This document shows positions 1-7,677 of a DNA stretch of 35,142 bases, piece after piece. Made by a program: the position numbers and the translations under genes. Every line of letters begins with the position of its first letter. Position 1 is the stretch's first letter. Source of the stretch: RGIG1828 sp045541875 (GTDB taxonomy: Bacteria > Bacillota > Clostridia > UMGS1810); the NCBI GenBank assembly GCA_045541875.1, contig JAZQJX010000100.1:1-35142 (forward strand). The letters are read 5' to 3'. The notes beneath the pieces are model-generated. The model was not told the origin of the DNA. It made no database searches and saw only the letters and a program-made list of their open reading frames with translations.

Positions 1-1
1 C

Positions 2-34
2 ATTTGCGAGTATTTTAACAAAGCAGTGGCGTAA
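2..34 (+). CDS. possible C-terminal tail of a truncated upstream gene
   Basis: Frame 2 is open from the window edge for ten codons and ends in TAA, which could be the last residues of a protein (ICEYFNKAVA) encoded to the left. Ten codons carry almost no statistical weight. The only support is that the frame closes well before the hairpins at 90-121 and 137-173. It could equally be chance. Confidence 0.15.
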   Translation: MCEYFNKAVA

Positions 35-89
35 AAACACACACCCAAAACGGGTTCGGATGCTGACGCAACTGCTTAAGCCATGTGCA

Positions 90-121
90 TTTTTGAAAAG
101 CAATTTTCTGCTTTTCAAAAA
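90..121. repeat. 13-bp inverted repeat
   Basis: Perfect arms TTTTTGAAAAGCA (90-102) and TGCTTTTCAAAAA (109-121) flank a 6-base loop. No clean T-run follows on either strand. It may be an RNA hairpin at the end of a gene lying to the left. Confidence 0.5.
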
Positions 122-136
122 ATTTTGCACGGCAAC

Positions 137-180
137 AAAAATATGCGGTGTGATTTTCACACCGCATATTTTTGTTTTTT
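137..180. terminator. bidirectional rho-independent terminator after nhaC
   Basis: A 17-bp arm (137-153) pairs perfectly with 157-173 around a 3-base loop, giving a GC-rich core GCGGTGTGA. T-rich tracts follow on both strands, stronger on the plus strand (TTTTTGTTTTTT). It lies just past the nhaC stop codon and probably also ends any plus-strand gene to the left. Confidence 0.8.
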
Positions 181-200
181 CTGTTTAATTTAAATTCAGA

Positions 201-1805
201 TTATGCTTCCTTTTTTGTGGTTGCCTTAATTACAAGGAGAACTGCAAGCATAAGAACGCAGCCTATGGGAAGGACTATCATCCAATTCTGAACAAATCCT
301 GCTATGATATAAGTTACAAAGGATACCGCTGCAACTGTGATAGCATAGGGAAGCTGAGTTGAAACGTGGTTTATGTGGTTACACTGAGCACCAGCCGATG
401 ACATAATTGTTGTATCAGAAATTGGTGAGCAGTGGTCTCCGCAAACTGCACCTGCAAGACATGCAGACATTCCGATAATTGCAATTTCTGTTCCCGGTTC
501 AAAAATTCCAAGAACGATTGGAATGAGGATACCAAATGTTCCCCATGATGTTCCTGTAGCAAAAGAAATGCCTACCGCTACAAGGAATATGATTGCGGGA
601 AGGAAGTTTTTGAGTGCACCTGCATTTGCGAGAGCACCTTCAACAAAAGCGTCTGAACCAAGAAGACCTGTCATATTTTTGAGGGCTGTTGCAAAGGTAA
701 GAATAAGAATTGCAGGAACCATTGCATTGAATCCCTTGGGAATACATTCCATTGCTTCTTTGAACTTAATTGTTCCTCTCAGGAGCATATAGATGATTGT
801 GAATACAAGAACAATTATTGCTCCCCAGGGAAGACCTACAGTTGCATCTGTGTTACCAAATGCGTCTACAAAACTTGCACCTGAGAAATATCCGCCAACA
901 TAGATAAGTGACAATACACAAACTACGATGAGAACTATGATAGGAAGAAGAAGGTCTATAACCTTACCTTTTGATGAATAGTTGCTGTCATCTTTGGAAG
1001 CAGTTACAGCATCTCCTGAGAAAAGATCACCTTTGAGAGCATTGAGTTCGTGCTTTTTCATGGGACCAAAATCAAGTTTCATAAATGTGATTGCAATGAC
1101 GAACACAAATGTGAGAAGTGAATAGAAGTTGTAGGGAATTGCCTGAATGAAAAGGCCGAGTCCCTGACCTTCGGGAGCGTAGGACGCTACCGCTGCTGCC
1201 CATGAAGAAATGGGAGCAATCATACATATGGGAGCTGCTGTTGCATCTATTAAGTATGCAAGTTTTGCTCTTGAAATCTTATTTGCGTCGGTAACAGGTC
1301 TCATAACTGAGCCAACTGTTAAACAGTTAAAATAGTCATCAATAAAAATGAGCACACCGAGAATGAATGTTGCAATGGAAGCCCCTGCTCTTGATTTGAT
1401 GTTCTTGGAAGCCCATGCACCAAATGCTGCACTTCCGCCTGATTTGTTAATAAGAGCAACAAGCATACCGAGAAGAACAAGGAAAATAAAAATTCCGGCT
1501 GTTCCCGATACTGCGGCAATAAAGCCTTCGTTAAGAAGATTATCCATTGCTGCTACCGGTTTGAAATTCGCTGAGAGAAGTGCTCCTGCCAATATACCAA
1601 TGAAAAGGGAACTGTATACTTCTTTTGTAATGAGTGCCAACACTATGGCAATAACCGGTGCAAGAAGAGAAAGCCATGTACCATAGTACTTGGAAACTTC
1701 AGCACCTTCTTCTGCTGCAAATGCTGTAAGAGAACACATGAGCGTCATCATTACCAGAACACCTGCAATGAGAAGAGCAAGTTTTTTAAAGCTTGTTTTT
1801 TTCAT
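201..1805 (-). CDS. nhaC: NhaC-family Na+/H+ antiporter
   Basis: A 534-residue polytopic membrane protein of the NhaC family, which exchanges sodium (or organic anions in MleN-like members) for protons at the cytoplasmic membrane. The first 30 residues look like a cleavable signal peptide (KKLALLIAGVLVMMTLMCSLTAFA), as in several clostridial members. Roughly ten to twelve hydrophobic helices follow. Recognisable family stretches are FIDDYFNCLTVGSVMRP near residue 155, SSWAAAVASYAPEG near 202, and the C-terminal GDHCSPISDTTIMSSAGAQC. The ATG is preceded by GGAGG at 7-base spacing. It is monocistronic, with its own promoter at 1838-1866 and a terminator at 137-180. Family assignment is secure; the exact substrate is not determined by sequence. 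Confidence 0.9.
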   Translation of the reverse strand: MKKTSFKKLALLIAGVLVMMTLMCSLTAFAAEEGAEVSKYYGTWLSLLAPVIAIVLALITKEVYSSLFIGILAGALLSANFKPVAAMDNLLNEGFIAAVSGTAGIFIFLVLLGMLVALINKSGGSAAFGAWASKNIKSRAGASIATFILGVLIFIDDYFNCLTVGSVMRPVTDANKISRAKLAYLIDATAAPICMIAPISSWAAAVASYAPEGQGLGLFIQAIPYNFYSLLTFVFVIAITFMKLDFGPMKKHELNALKGDLFSGDAVTASKDDSNYSSKGKVIDLLLPIIVLIVVCVLSLIYVGGYFSGASFVDAFGNTDATVGLPWGAIIVLVFTIIYMLLRGTIKFKEAMECIPKGFNAMVPAILILTFATALKNMTGLLGSDAFVEGALANAGALKNFLPAIIFLVAVGISFATGTSWGTFGILIPIVLGIFEPGTEIAIIGMSACLAGAVCGDHCSPISDTTIMSSAGAQCNHINHVSTQLPYAITVAAVSFVTYIIAGFVQNWMIVLPIGCVLMLAVLLVIKATTKKEA

Positions 1806-1837
1806 TTCTTTTCCTCCGTAACTTATAATTTGTCATA

Positions 1838-1866
1838 ATTATACAATATATAGTAATATAAGTCAA
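1838..1866 (-). promoter_or_regulatory. SigA promoter of nhaC
   Basis: On the minus strand, TTGACT (1861-1866) and TATAAT (1838-1843) are separated by exactly 17 bases. They lie about 30 bases upstream of the nhaC start codon. Only the last base of the -35 box departs from consensus. Confidence 0.85.
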
Positions 1867-1879
1867 CAATTATTTGTTT

Positions 1880-1944
1880 CAGGCTGTTGAAAAAGATTGC
1901 ACCGCAAAGTGCATATCCCAAACCTTTCTATTCATTTATGACAC
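1880..1944. repeat. direct repeat, copy A (about 64 bp)
   Basis: This stretch recurs at 2071-2133 with a few substitutions and a 2-base length difference. It begins CAGGCTGTTGAAA and ends CATTTATGACAC. It contains a small inverted repeat, TGCAC (1899-1903) with GTGCA (1910-1914). The 348-base gap between the antiporter and the synthetase holds only this repeat pair, the nhaC promoter and an inverted repeat at 1997-2042. No coding region is supported there. Confidence 0.8.
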
Positions 1945-1996
1945 TTTTGTAAACTTCGTTTCCAAAAGTTTTGATTTCAGGCACTTTGCTTGCTTC

Positions 1997-2042
1997 GGAA
2001 TGGCTCATTGCCGTACAATCGTACTGCCTGTTTCGCCATTCC
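1997..2042. repeat. inverted repeat between the two direct repeats
   Basis: GGAATGGC (1997-2004) pairs with GCCATTCC (2035-2042). A second, inner pair of GTAC boxes lies at 2013-2016 and 2021-2024. The element lies between the two direct repeats and looks like part of the same mobile or duplicated non-coding unit. Confidence 0.6.
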
Positions 2043-2070
2043 TTGCCTGCAACCATTTTCAAAAGCCTGT

Positions 2071-2133
2071 CAGGCTGTTGAAAGATTGCACCGCAAAGTA
2101 CATATCCTGAGCCTTTCTATTCATTTATGACAC
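2071..2133. repeat. direct repeat, copy B
   Basis: Second copy of the repeat at 1880-1944. It is nearly identical, but the inner palindrome is imperfect because GTGCA has become GTACA. It ends just before the stop codon of the acyl-CoA synthetase gene. Confidence 0.8.
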
Positions 2134-2153
2134 CTTAATAAAATTAATATGTT

Positions 2154-3839
2154 TTAGTCTTTTTTTATCTTATTTCTCTTTATTTTATTTGTTGTGGTCT
2201 TTTCAAACTCTTCTTCCCTGATTTTTATGTCAGCAATTTTTTTGTAGGTGGGAAGGTCTTTTGTTGCTTCGGTGATATCCTGTCTTAAGGTTTCTAAAAC
2301 ATTTTCAATGCCGAGTTTTTCGATTGCATCATTATCAAGGAAAACTTCTGCACGAAGTTGTTTGTCGTCGCCTTTATCATCAGATGCGGCATATACCACA
2401 ACTTCTTTTACATATTCAATTGCCTGAATATATCCTTCGATTTCTTCGGGGAAGATATTTTTCCCGTTTGAAAGGACAATGAGATTTTTCTTTCTTCCTG
2501 TTATCATAAGAAGACCTTTTTTATTGAATCTGCCATAGTCACCTGTTTTGAACCATCCGTCTTCAAAAGCATCTTCTGTTTCTTTTGGCATTTTGTAGTA
2601 ACCTTTCATAACCACATCGCCTTTTACCCAGATTTCGCCGTCACCGTTTTCATCGGGATCGTCTATTTTAACATCAAGGCAGGGAAGCACAAATCCAACT
2701 GTTGTGCAATCATTACACTCTTCTCTGTTGGCACTAACCAAGGGGGAACATTCAGTTATTCCGTAGCCATTTATGAGACTTATGCCGATTGAGTCGAAAA
2801 AGTCACCCAGTTCTGCTCTCAAAGGTGCGCCTCCGCAAACAATCTTCACAAGATTTCCCCCGAAACTCTCATGGATTGTGCCAAAGAGTTTGCGGCGAAG
2901 GTCAATGCCGATTTTGCGAAGAGCATTACTTACCTTTATAAGAATTTTGAGTCCTGTTTCTTTTCCGCCATCTTTTGCGGTTGCCCATATTTTCTTATAG
3001 AAAAGTTCTGCAAAGGCAGGAACAACATATATAAAATCGGGTTTGAAAAGTTTAAGATTGTTTACAACTGCTTTGAGATTTGAATTTATGCAGATACAAC
3101 AACGGTTATGAAGTGACACCAGAATTCCTGAAACGGCTTCATAGGTGTGGTGATAAGGAAGAACAGAAAGGGATGTTGTGTATACCCTTGAAACCTGAAG
3201 TCCGCAGTAGACACTGTAGACAAGGTTATGTTCTGTGAGTTCAACACCCTTTGAAAGTCCGGTTGTACCTGATGTGTATATGAGAAGTTTCAGTGCTTCG
3301 GGATCACAGGTTTCATTTGCATAGTTTTCATTGCCTGAAAGATAGGACTCTTTTCCTTTTTCCATAAACTTTTTAAATGAAAGAAACTCACCCTCATCTT
3401 CTTCTCTTGCAAAGCCTATGAAATATTTGACATTGGGCATCTGTTCTCTGTTTTCTTTAAATATTTTCTCATAGGATTTATCATAGAAGATTGCCTGCAT
3501 ATCACTATGGTTTACCACATTTATGATATCCTGAGCAGGAAGTTCTTTGTCAACAGGAACAAATACGCCCTCACTTTTAAGCATTGTGAGATATGAACAA
3601 AGCCAAGGATAAGAATTTGGGCCGATGCATCCCACGTGGGCTTTTGACATGCCGATTGTTTCTAAGGCTGTGCCAAGATAGAGTGTGTCGTTCCAGAACT
3701 CTTTGTAGGTTACCGATATTACCTCTTTGCCTTTAAGATATTTGAAAGCAAGGTTATCCCCTGTTTCATCTGCTCCCATTTTGAGCATTTCCTTGATTGT
3801 GGAAAATTTCTTTACGTCATAAAGTTTTGGTGTGGTCAT
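2154..3839 (-). CDS. long-chain acyl-CoA synthetase (AMP-forming)
   Basis: A 561-residue member of the ANL (AMP-binding) superfamily, which activates a carboxylic acid, probably a long-chain fatty acid, to acyl-AMP and then acyl-CoA. The signature motifs are present in order: P-loop YTSGTTGLSKG at 188-198, YGITECSP at 359-366, GWFKTGDYG at 428-436, and the C-terminal lysine region KTTTNKIKR at 547-555 that carries the adenylation lysine. Length and the short linker fit the bacterial FadD/Faa1-like group. The ATG has GGAGG six bases upstream. It is transcribed alone, and I found no convincing promoter. A medium-chain or other acyl substrate cannot be excluded. Confidence 0.9.
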   Translation of the reverse strand: MTTPKLYDVKKFSTIKEMLKMGADETGDNLAFKYLKGKEVISVTYKEFWNDTLYLGTALETIGMSKAHVGCIGPNSYPWLCSYLTMLKSEGVFVPVDKELPAQDIINVVNHSDMQAIFYDKSYEKIFKENREQMPNVKYFIGFAREEDEGEFLSFKKFMEKGKESYLSGNENYANETCDPEALKLLIYTSGTTGLSKGVELTEHNLVYSVYCGLQVSRVYTTSLSVLPYHHTYEAVSGILVSLHNRCCICINSNLKAVVNNLKLFKPDFIYVVPAFAELFYKKIWATAKDGGKETGLKILIKVSNALRKIGIDLRRKLFGTIHESFGGNLVKIVCGGAPLRAELGDFFDSIGISLINGYGITECSPLVSANREECNDCTTVGFVLPCLDVKIDDPDENGDGEIWVKGDVVMKGYYKMPKETEDAFEDGWFKTGDYGRFNKKGLLMITGRKKNLIVLSNGKNIFPEEIEGYIQAIEYVKEVVVYAASDDKGDDKQLRAEVFLDNDAIEKLGIENVLETLRQDITEATKDLPTYKKIADIKIREEEFEKTTTNKIKRNKIKKD

Positions 3840-3956
3840 TTTGTACCTCCGGTTTATTTATATATTTATTTTATCATATTTTAACAAAGTCAATTCTGCA
3901 TCCCGATATACTTTAACATATACTTTCCATGGGATAATTTTTTTGTCACAAAAGTC

Positions 3957-3985
3957 TTGACAACAAAGTTTAATTTTGATATAAT
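3957..3985 (+). promoter_or_regulatory. consensus SigA promoter of tRNA-Thr
   Basis: A perfect TTGACA (3957-3962), a 17-base spacer and a perfect TATAAT (3980-3985), 18 bases before the first tRNA base. This fits a strong stable-RNA promoter. Confidence 0.92.
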
Positions 3986-4002
3986 ACACACTTGTGAGAT
4001 GT

Positions 4003-4078
<76 letters not shown>

Positions 4079-4081
4079 CAA

Positions 4082-4116
4082 AAAAGACAAGTTTTCTTGA
4101 AACTTGTCTTTTTTTG
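4082..4116 (+). terminator. terminator of tRNA-Thr
   Basis: AAAAGACAAGTTT (4082-4094) pairs with AAACTTGTCTTTT (4100-4112) over a 5-base loop, followed by a run of T. It begins four bases after the CCA end. Confidence 0.88.
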
Positions 4117-4244
4117 TTAAGTAACGGGTTGCGTTTTGAAAATTTACCTGACAAATCAAGTTCCAGATGTTGACAAATCAACATTTTCAGTATATCACAG
4201 GAATAGATGTTTGTCAATGTCTCCAAATACCTGAATATAGGCAT

Positions 4245-4282
4245 GGGGTGTAAACTAATTCGCAAAAATCAATTTACACCCC
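4245..4282. repeat. hairpin repeat, related to the one at 35004-35042
   Basis: GGGGTGTAAA (4245-4254) pairs with TTTACACCCC (4273-4282). The whole unit, including the loop bases TAATTCG, resembles the larger hairpin behind the capsid genes. Neither copy has a proper T-run. It may serve as the 3' end of the FAD oxidoreductase transcript. The rest of 4117-4334 shows no gene. Confidence 0.55.
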
Positions 4283-4334
4283 TGATGTATATAAGAATAC
4301 TATGAATTTTGTCCGGAAGATAAAAATGTGCTTT

Positions 4335-5594
4335 TTATATGACAAATCCCTCGTTTCTGAGAATTTCACGCACTTTTTTTATGTCCACATCTCTGACACC
4401 TGTATTGTCCTTTTTCGCAACTGCAACGGCTACCCCTGCCGCCTGCCCTATTTCTGCACAAATGGGCATAATTCTGTAGGAAGACTGGGCTTCGTGGGTT
4501 GAAGATATGCATCTTCCCGCCACAAGAAGATTGTCCATTCCCTTTGGAATCAGGCATCTGTAAGGTATTTCATACCATTGACCGTCTTCAAATTCGTGCC
4601 ATACTGTTCCTGTTCCTTCTGGATTGTGAATGTCTATGGCATAGTTTGATGTTGCAATTCCGTCATCAAAACGTGTAAGGGAAAGAAGGTCGTCTTCGGT
4701 GAGAGTATATTCCCCTACTACCTTACGGCTTTCTCTTATGCCGATCTGAAGTGCAGTGGAAAGAACTCTTGATTTTTCAAAACCGGGAATGTTTTCTTTC
4801 AGAAATTTGTGAAGTTCAAAAACCTGTTCTCTTGCTTCAAGTTCTGCCTCGGTAACCTCAAAAGGATCTGTTGGGTTTTTCTTAATAATTCTTGTGCAGT
4901 TGAAATGTAAAACACCGTCATTGAAATTTTCAAAAATCAAAAGGTTTTCTCTTGGGTTTTTTATAAGCCCTTTTTCTCTGAATTCACTGTAGAGAGGATT
5001 TATCATCGCTTTGTTTTTCTTATACTTTTCTTTGTCAACACCGCTTAGTCTGAAGCAAAGTGTCATTGGCTGACAAAGTTCATCCTTTTCTCTTCCGAGT
5101 TTATATTCACATCCTGCAAGCATAGAAAGTTCTGCATCTCCCGTTGCATCAATGAAAGTGTCTGCAAAAAATTCAATGGTCTTTGACTTGCCAAGAACTT
5201 TTACAGATGTTATTTTTTTATCTGATACACAAACTTCTGTAACGGTTGCATTAAAAAGAAGATTAACTCCCGCTTTTTGAGCGAGCCTGTTTAAAACGAG
5301 TTTAAGAATCTCTTCATCAAAATTCATAAGGGATTTTGGAACATCTGATACGGCATCCATTTCAGATATGATTTCAAGAAACAAATTACCGCAAAGGAAT
5401 TTATTTTCACCCGTTTCAGGCATTTTTGTCCAGTATCCCATAAATGGCATTACAAGTCCGTTGGCAGCGGCTCCCCCAAGGCAGTTATATTTTTCAATCA
5501 AAAGAACGTCCACGCCCTGTCTTGCTGCTGCTATGGCAGCACAAGTTCCGGCAAAACCTCCGCCAACAATAATAAGTTCATATTTATTCTTCAT
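4335..5594 (-). CDS. FAD-dependent oxidoreductase (FAD_oxidored family)
   Basis: A 419-residue flavoprotein with an N-terminal Rossmann dinucleotide motif (IIVGGGFAGTCAAIAAARQG, from about residue 8) and LLIEKYNCLGGAA just after it. Both are typical of the FAD-dependent oxidoreductase family PF12831. FIDATGDAELSMLAG in the middle and a C-terminal FAD-contact segment (LLVAGRCISSTHEAQSSYRIMPICAEIGQAAG) complete the fold. Members often sit in carbohydrate- or glycoside-utilisation loci, but the substrate here is unknown. I chose the internal ATG at 5594 because AGGA lies 8 bases upstream and the Rossmann strand begins right after it. A longer frame to 5633 has no such support. It is divergent from a PocR/AraC regulator that may control it. 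Confidence 0.85.
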   Translation of the reverse strand: MKNKYELIIVGGGFAGTCAAIAAARQGVDVLLIEKYNCLGGAAANGLVMPFMGYWTKMPETGENKFLCGNLFLEIISEMDAVSDVPKSLMNFDEEILKLVLNRLAQKAGVNLLFNATVTEVCVSDKKITSVKVLGKSKTIEFFADTFIDATGDAELSMLAGCEYKLGREKDELCQPMTLCFRLSGVDKEKYKKNKAMINPLYSEFREKGLIKNPRENLLIFENFNDGVLHFNCTRIIKKNPTDPFEVTEAELEAREQVFELHKFLKENIPGFEKSRVLSTALQIGIRESRKVVGEYTLTEDDLLSLTRFDDGIATSNYAIDIHNPEGTGTVWHEFEDGQWYEIPYRCLIPKGMDNLLVAGRCISSTHEAQSSYRIMPICAEIGQAAGVAVAVAKKDNTGVRDVDIKKVREILRNEGFVI

Positions 5595-5619
5595 ATTATT
5601 TATCCTTCCTTCCAAGTAT

Positions 5620-5760
5620 TTATATTGGCTCACAATATCTTAAATCACACATCAGTTCCATATTGTCTCCGTCTATTGTATATTTTACTTCTTCCCAGTT
5701 GCCGTCATTATCTGCTCCTCCAGGCTGCATATAGCCAACGGGAATATGCGGAGATTCCAT
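5620..5760 (-). CDS. small hypothetical ORF (46 aa), possibly a decayed gene
   Basis: An ATG at 5760 opens a 46-residue frame ending at 5620, beginning MESPHIPVGYMQPGGADNDG and rich in acidic residues. Its composition looks protein-like rather than random, and it ends 25 bases before the oxidoreductase start. The ATG itself has only a weak ribosome site. A strong one, GAGGTGAT (5787-5794), lies further upstream, but the frame there has no ATG, GTG or TTG within reach and an in-frame TGA overlaps it. Either the true start was lost by mutation or this is a short leader peptide. I do not recognise the protein. Confidence 0.4.
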   Translation of the reverse strand: MESPHIPVGYMQPGGADNDGNWEEVKYTIDGDNMELMCDLRYCEPI

Positions 5761-5847
5761 GTCAAGTTCTTTATTGTTTACGGATAATCACCTCAGGTTT
5801 ATTATCTCACATAATTTGGAAATGTCTTATACTTTAAAGACTAAAAC

Positions 5848-5876
5848 TTGAACAAACTATACTTTTATGTTATAAT
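5848..5876 (+). promoter_or_regulatory. SigA promoter of the PocR/AraC regulator
   Basis: TTGAAC (5848-5853) and a perfect TATAAT (5871-5876) are 17 bases apart, 55 bases upstream of the regulator's ATG. The -35 box matches consensus in four of six positions. Confidence 0.65.
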
Positions 5877-5931
5877 TTATTGAATTAGTAATGTTTTTAC
5901 GCTATTATATCAAAAAAATGCGGAGTCCGAT

Positions 5932-6750
5932 ATGAAATACAGAAGTTTATATGACATGATAAAATATATTCAAACAGGAACAAACCTTCACATAAGTGTT
6001 TTGTTTTTGGGAAACTACGGAAACGAAATGTGCAAACTTCCCCGAAGGCATGAAATCCATTCAGGGCCTGTCTGCACGCAGTATAAGGCTATGAAAAGCG
6101 GAGACAAGCGCTGTTTTTGGTGCAGAAATCTTGCGGTAAAAAAAGTGCTCAGGGAAAAAACTTCCTTTGGTGGATATTGTATAAACGGCATTTACGAATA
6201 TATGCGCCCTGTTTTGGTCGGGAAAGATGTTGCCTGCATTATATTTATCGGAAATATTCTGAATACTGAAACAGACAACAAGAGAGTGAAAAAAATTGCC
6301 GGTGAAAGTCCTGAGATTTTAAAATCTTTAGAAAAAGAATATACTTTCCCGGACTGTGAAATTATCGGGGATTTACTTGAGACTCACGTTCTTTTGCTCC
6401 TGGAAAAATGCACCGACAAAAACGCAGGCACAAATCCCCTTGTGGAAAATATTAAAAACTACATACATTCAAACCTTGAATTTGATATTAACATTTCCTA
6501 CATAGCAGAGTTTTTTCACTATAACAAGTTATACATCGGAAGACTTTTCAAAAAAGAAACCGGAATGAGCATCAAGGATTACATTACCCTGCAAAGAATT
6601 GAAAGAGCAAAAATTCTCCTTGAAAATTCTGATGAAAATGTTATTCATATTTCAGACAAAACAGGGTTTAACAATGTTACATACTTTAACAGAATGTTCA
6701 AAAGCATTGTTGGTGTAACACCCACAAATTACAGAAAATCAAAAAAATAA
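5932..6750 (+). CDS. PocR-domain AraC-family transcriptional regulator
   Basis: A 272-residue one-component regulator. Residues 1 to about 150 form a cysteine-rich PocR-like ligand-binding domain with the markers HEIHSGPVCTQYK, CFWCRNLAVKKV and GYCINGIYEYMRPV. This domain is known from the propanediol regulator PocR and relatives. Residues about 165-272 are a typical AraC double helix-turn-helix ending IVGVTPTNYRKSKK. GGAG lies six bases before the ATG. Its divergent placement beside the FAD oxidoreductase suggests that gene as a target, but this is inference. The inducer is unknown; small diols or hydrocarbon derivatives are candidates for the domain in general. Confidence 0.88.
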   Translation: MKYRSLYDMIKYIQTGTNLHISVLFLGNYGNEMCKLPRRHEIHSGPVCTQYKAMKSGDKRCFWCRNLAVKKVLREKTSFGGYCINGIYEYMRPVLVGKDVACIIFIGNILNTETDNKRVKKIAGESPEILKSLEKEYTFPDCEIIGDLLETHVLLLLEKCTDKNAGTNPLVENIKNYIHSNLEFDINISYIAEFFHYNKLYIGRLFKKETGMSIKDYITLQRIERAKILLENSDENVIHISDKTGFNNVTYFNRMFKSIVGVTPTNYRKSKK

Positions 6751-6784
6751 TGGATATACTCTCCCGTTGATTTTTTAAAGATAT

Positions 6785-6830
6785 AAAATCACCCCGATTT
6801 TGCCAAAGGCAAAGCCGGGGTGATTTTAAA
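6785..6830. terminator. bidirectional terminator between convergent genes
   Basis: AAAATCACCCCG (6785-6796) pairs with CGGGGTGATTTT (6816-6827). An inner TTTGCC/GGCAAA helix extends the stem. A and T tracts on both sides let it end both the regulator and the LysM-CAP gene. Confidence 0.85.
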
Positions 6831-6832
6831 AC

Positions 6833-7441
6833 TTATTTTTTTCCTATAAACATCTGTGTCCAGTAATTTCCTGACTGAACATGCCCCACACCGATGTGTG
6901 TGTAGGACTCACCAAGGATGTTTTTTCTGTGTCCTGCAGAACTCATCCAGGCATTCACAACTGCCTGAGGAGTTTTCTGACCTTTTGCTATGTTTTCTGC
7001 GGCACTTCTGTAAGATATGCCGAATTTTCTCATCATATCAAAGGGTGAACCATAGGTTGGACTCTGATGGTCAAAGTAGTGATTCTCTTTCATATCCTCC
7101 GATTTTTTCCTTGCAACTTCTGAAAGTTTTTCATCAAGTGTAAGTTTTTTGAGACCTCTTTGGGTTCTTATATCATTTACAAGATCAACAACTTCCTGTT
7201 CATAGTCTGAAACCGTTCTCACAGATTCAGGAATCTTTATTATCTGACCGGGATATATGACTGACGGGTCTTGTATGTCTTCGTTTGCATCTATAACAGA
7301 TTTCATAGATACGCTGTATTTATTTGAGATTTTCCATAGGGTGTCACCTTTTTTGACTATGTGGCTTCCTGCAAGTGCGGGAGTTGACAAAAGTGTGATT
7401 AATTGTGTACCTGCGATGATTTTAAGTATTTTCCTATTCAT
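6833..7441 (-). CDS. secreted LysM and CAP/SCP domain protein (YkwD-like)
   Basis: A 202-residue exported protein. Residues 1-25 are a signal peptide ending in PALAG. Residues about 27-71 are one LysM peptidoglycan-binding module (HIVKKGDTLWKISNKYSV to YPGQIIKIP). Residues about 78-200 are a CAP/SCP domain with ENHYFDHQSP, AAENIAKG and NAWMSSAGHRKNILG, the conserved cavity motifs of bacterial YkwD-type proteins. Such proteins bind the cell wall or spore cortex, and their biochemical activity is not established. GGAGG precedes the ATG by seven bases. The transcript begins with a structured leader (7466-7551) under a strong extended -10 promoter, so expression may be controlled at the RNA level. 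Confidence 0.9.
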   Translation of the reverse strand: MNRKILKIIAGTQLITLLSTPALAGSHIVKKGDTLWKISNKYSVSMKSVIDANEDIQDPSVIYPGQIIKIPESVRTVSDYEQEVVDLVNDIRTQRGLKKLTLDEKLSEVARKKSEDMKENHYFDHQSPTYGSPFDMMRKFGISYRSAAENIAKGQKTPQAVVNAWMSSAGHRKNILGESYTHIGVGHVQSGNYWTQMFIGKK

Positions 7442-7465
7442 TTTTGCACCTCCTGTGGTTTGCTT

Positions 7466-7551
7466 GTGCCATAAGACTTGAACACCTATTGGTTTTAGCA
7501 GGGCAATTTTCCCTAAAACTGTGTCAAACCCCTTGATAATACATATGGCAC
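7466..7551 (-). ncRNA. structured 5' leader RNA of the LysM-CAP gene, class unknown
   Basis: Read on the minus strand, the RNA begins with GUGCCAUA (7551-7544), which pairs with UAUGGCAC (7473-7466) as a closing helix. Inside it UUGACAC (7527-7521) pairs with GUGUUCAA (7485-7478) with one bulge. Inside that, GUUUUAG (7519-7513) pairs with CUAAAAC (7498-7492), and a short G/C helix caps the hairpin. The predicted transcription start falls at the first base of the closing helix. The ribosome site (7449-7454) follows 11 bases after the fold. I could not match it to a riboswitch class from memory. Confidence 0.5.
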
Positions 7552-7557
7552 CTTTTG

Positions 7558-7566
7558 ATTATACCA
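7558..7566 (-). promoter_or_regulatory. extended -10 promoter of the LysM-CAP gene
   Basis: On the minus strand TGGTATAAT is an extended -10 element (TGn plus perfect TATAAT). The -35 region is poor, as is usual for extended -10 promoters. Transcription should start near 7551. Confidence 0.65.
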
Positions 7567-7627
7567 CAAAGGTTGAAAAATTCCTAATGTAATATATGGA
7601 AGACAATCATTTATCTTTCTCTAACAC

Positions 7628-7664
7628 AAACCCCCTGTGAAACAGTGCGTTTCACAGGGGGTTG
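7628..7664 (-). terminator. terminator after purC
   Basis: AACCCCCTGTGAAA and TTTCACAGGGGGTT form a 14-bp stem just past the purC stop codon. The T-tract on the minus strand is short (TTTGTGTT), so termination may be partial. Confidence 0.7.
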
Positions 7665-7677
7665 ATTCTTTTGGAAA

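Noticed and set aside
7466..7551. ydaO-type c-di-AMP riboswitch before the LysM-CAP gene
   Set aside because: The gene context fits, but the conserved ydaO core sequences are not seen, so the leader is left unassigned.
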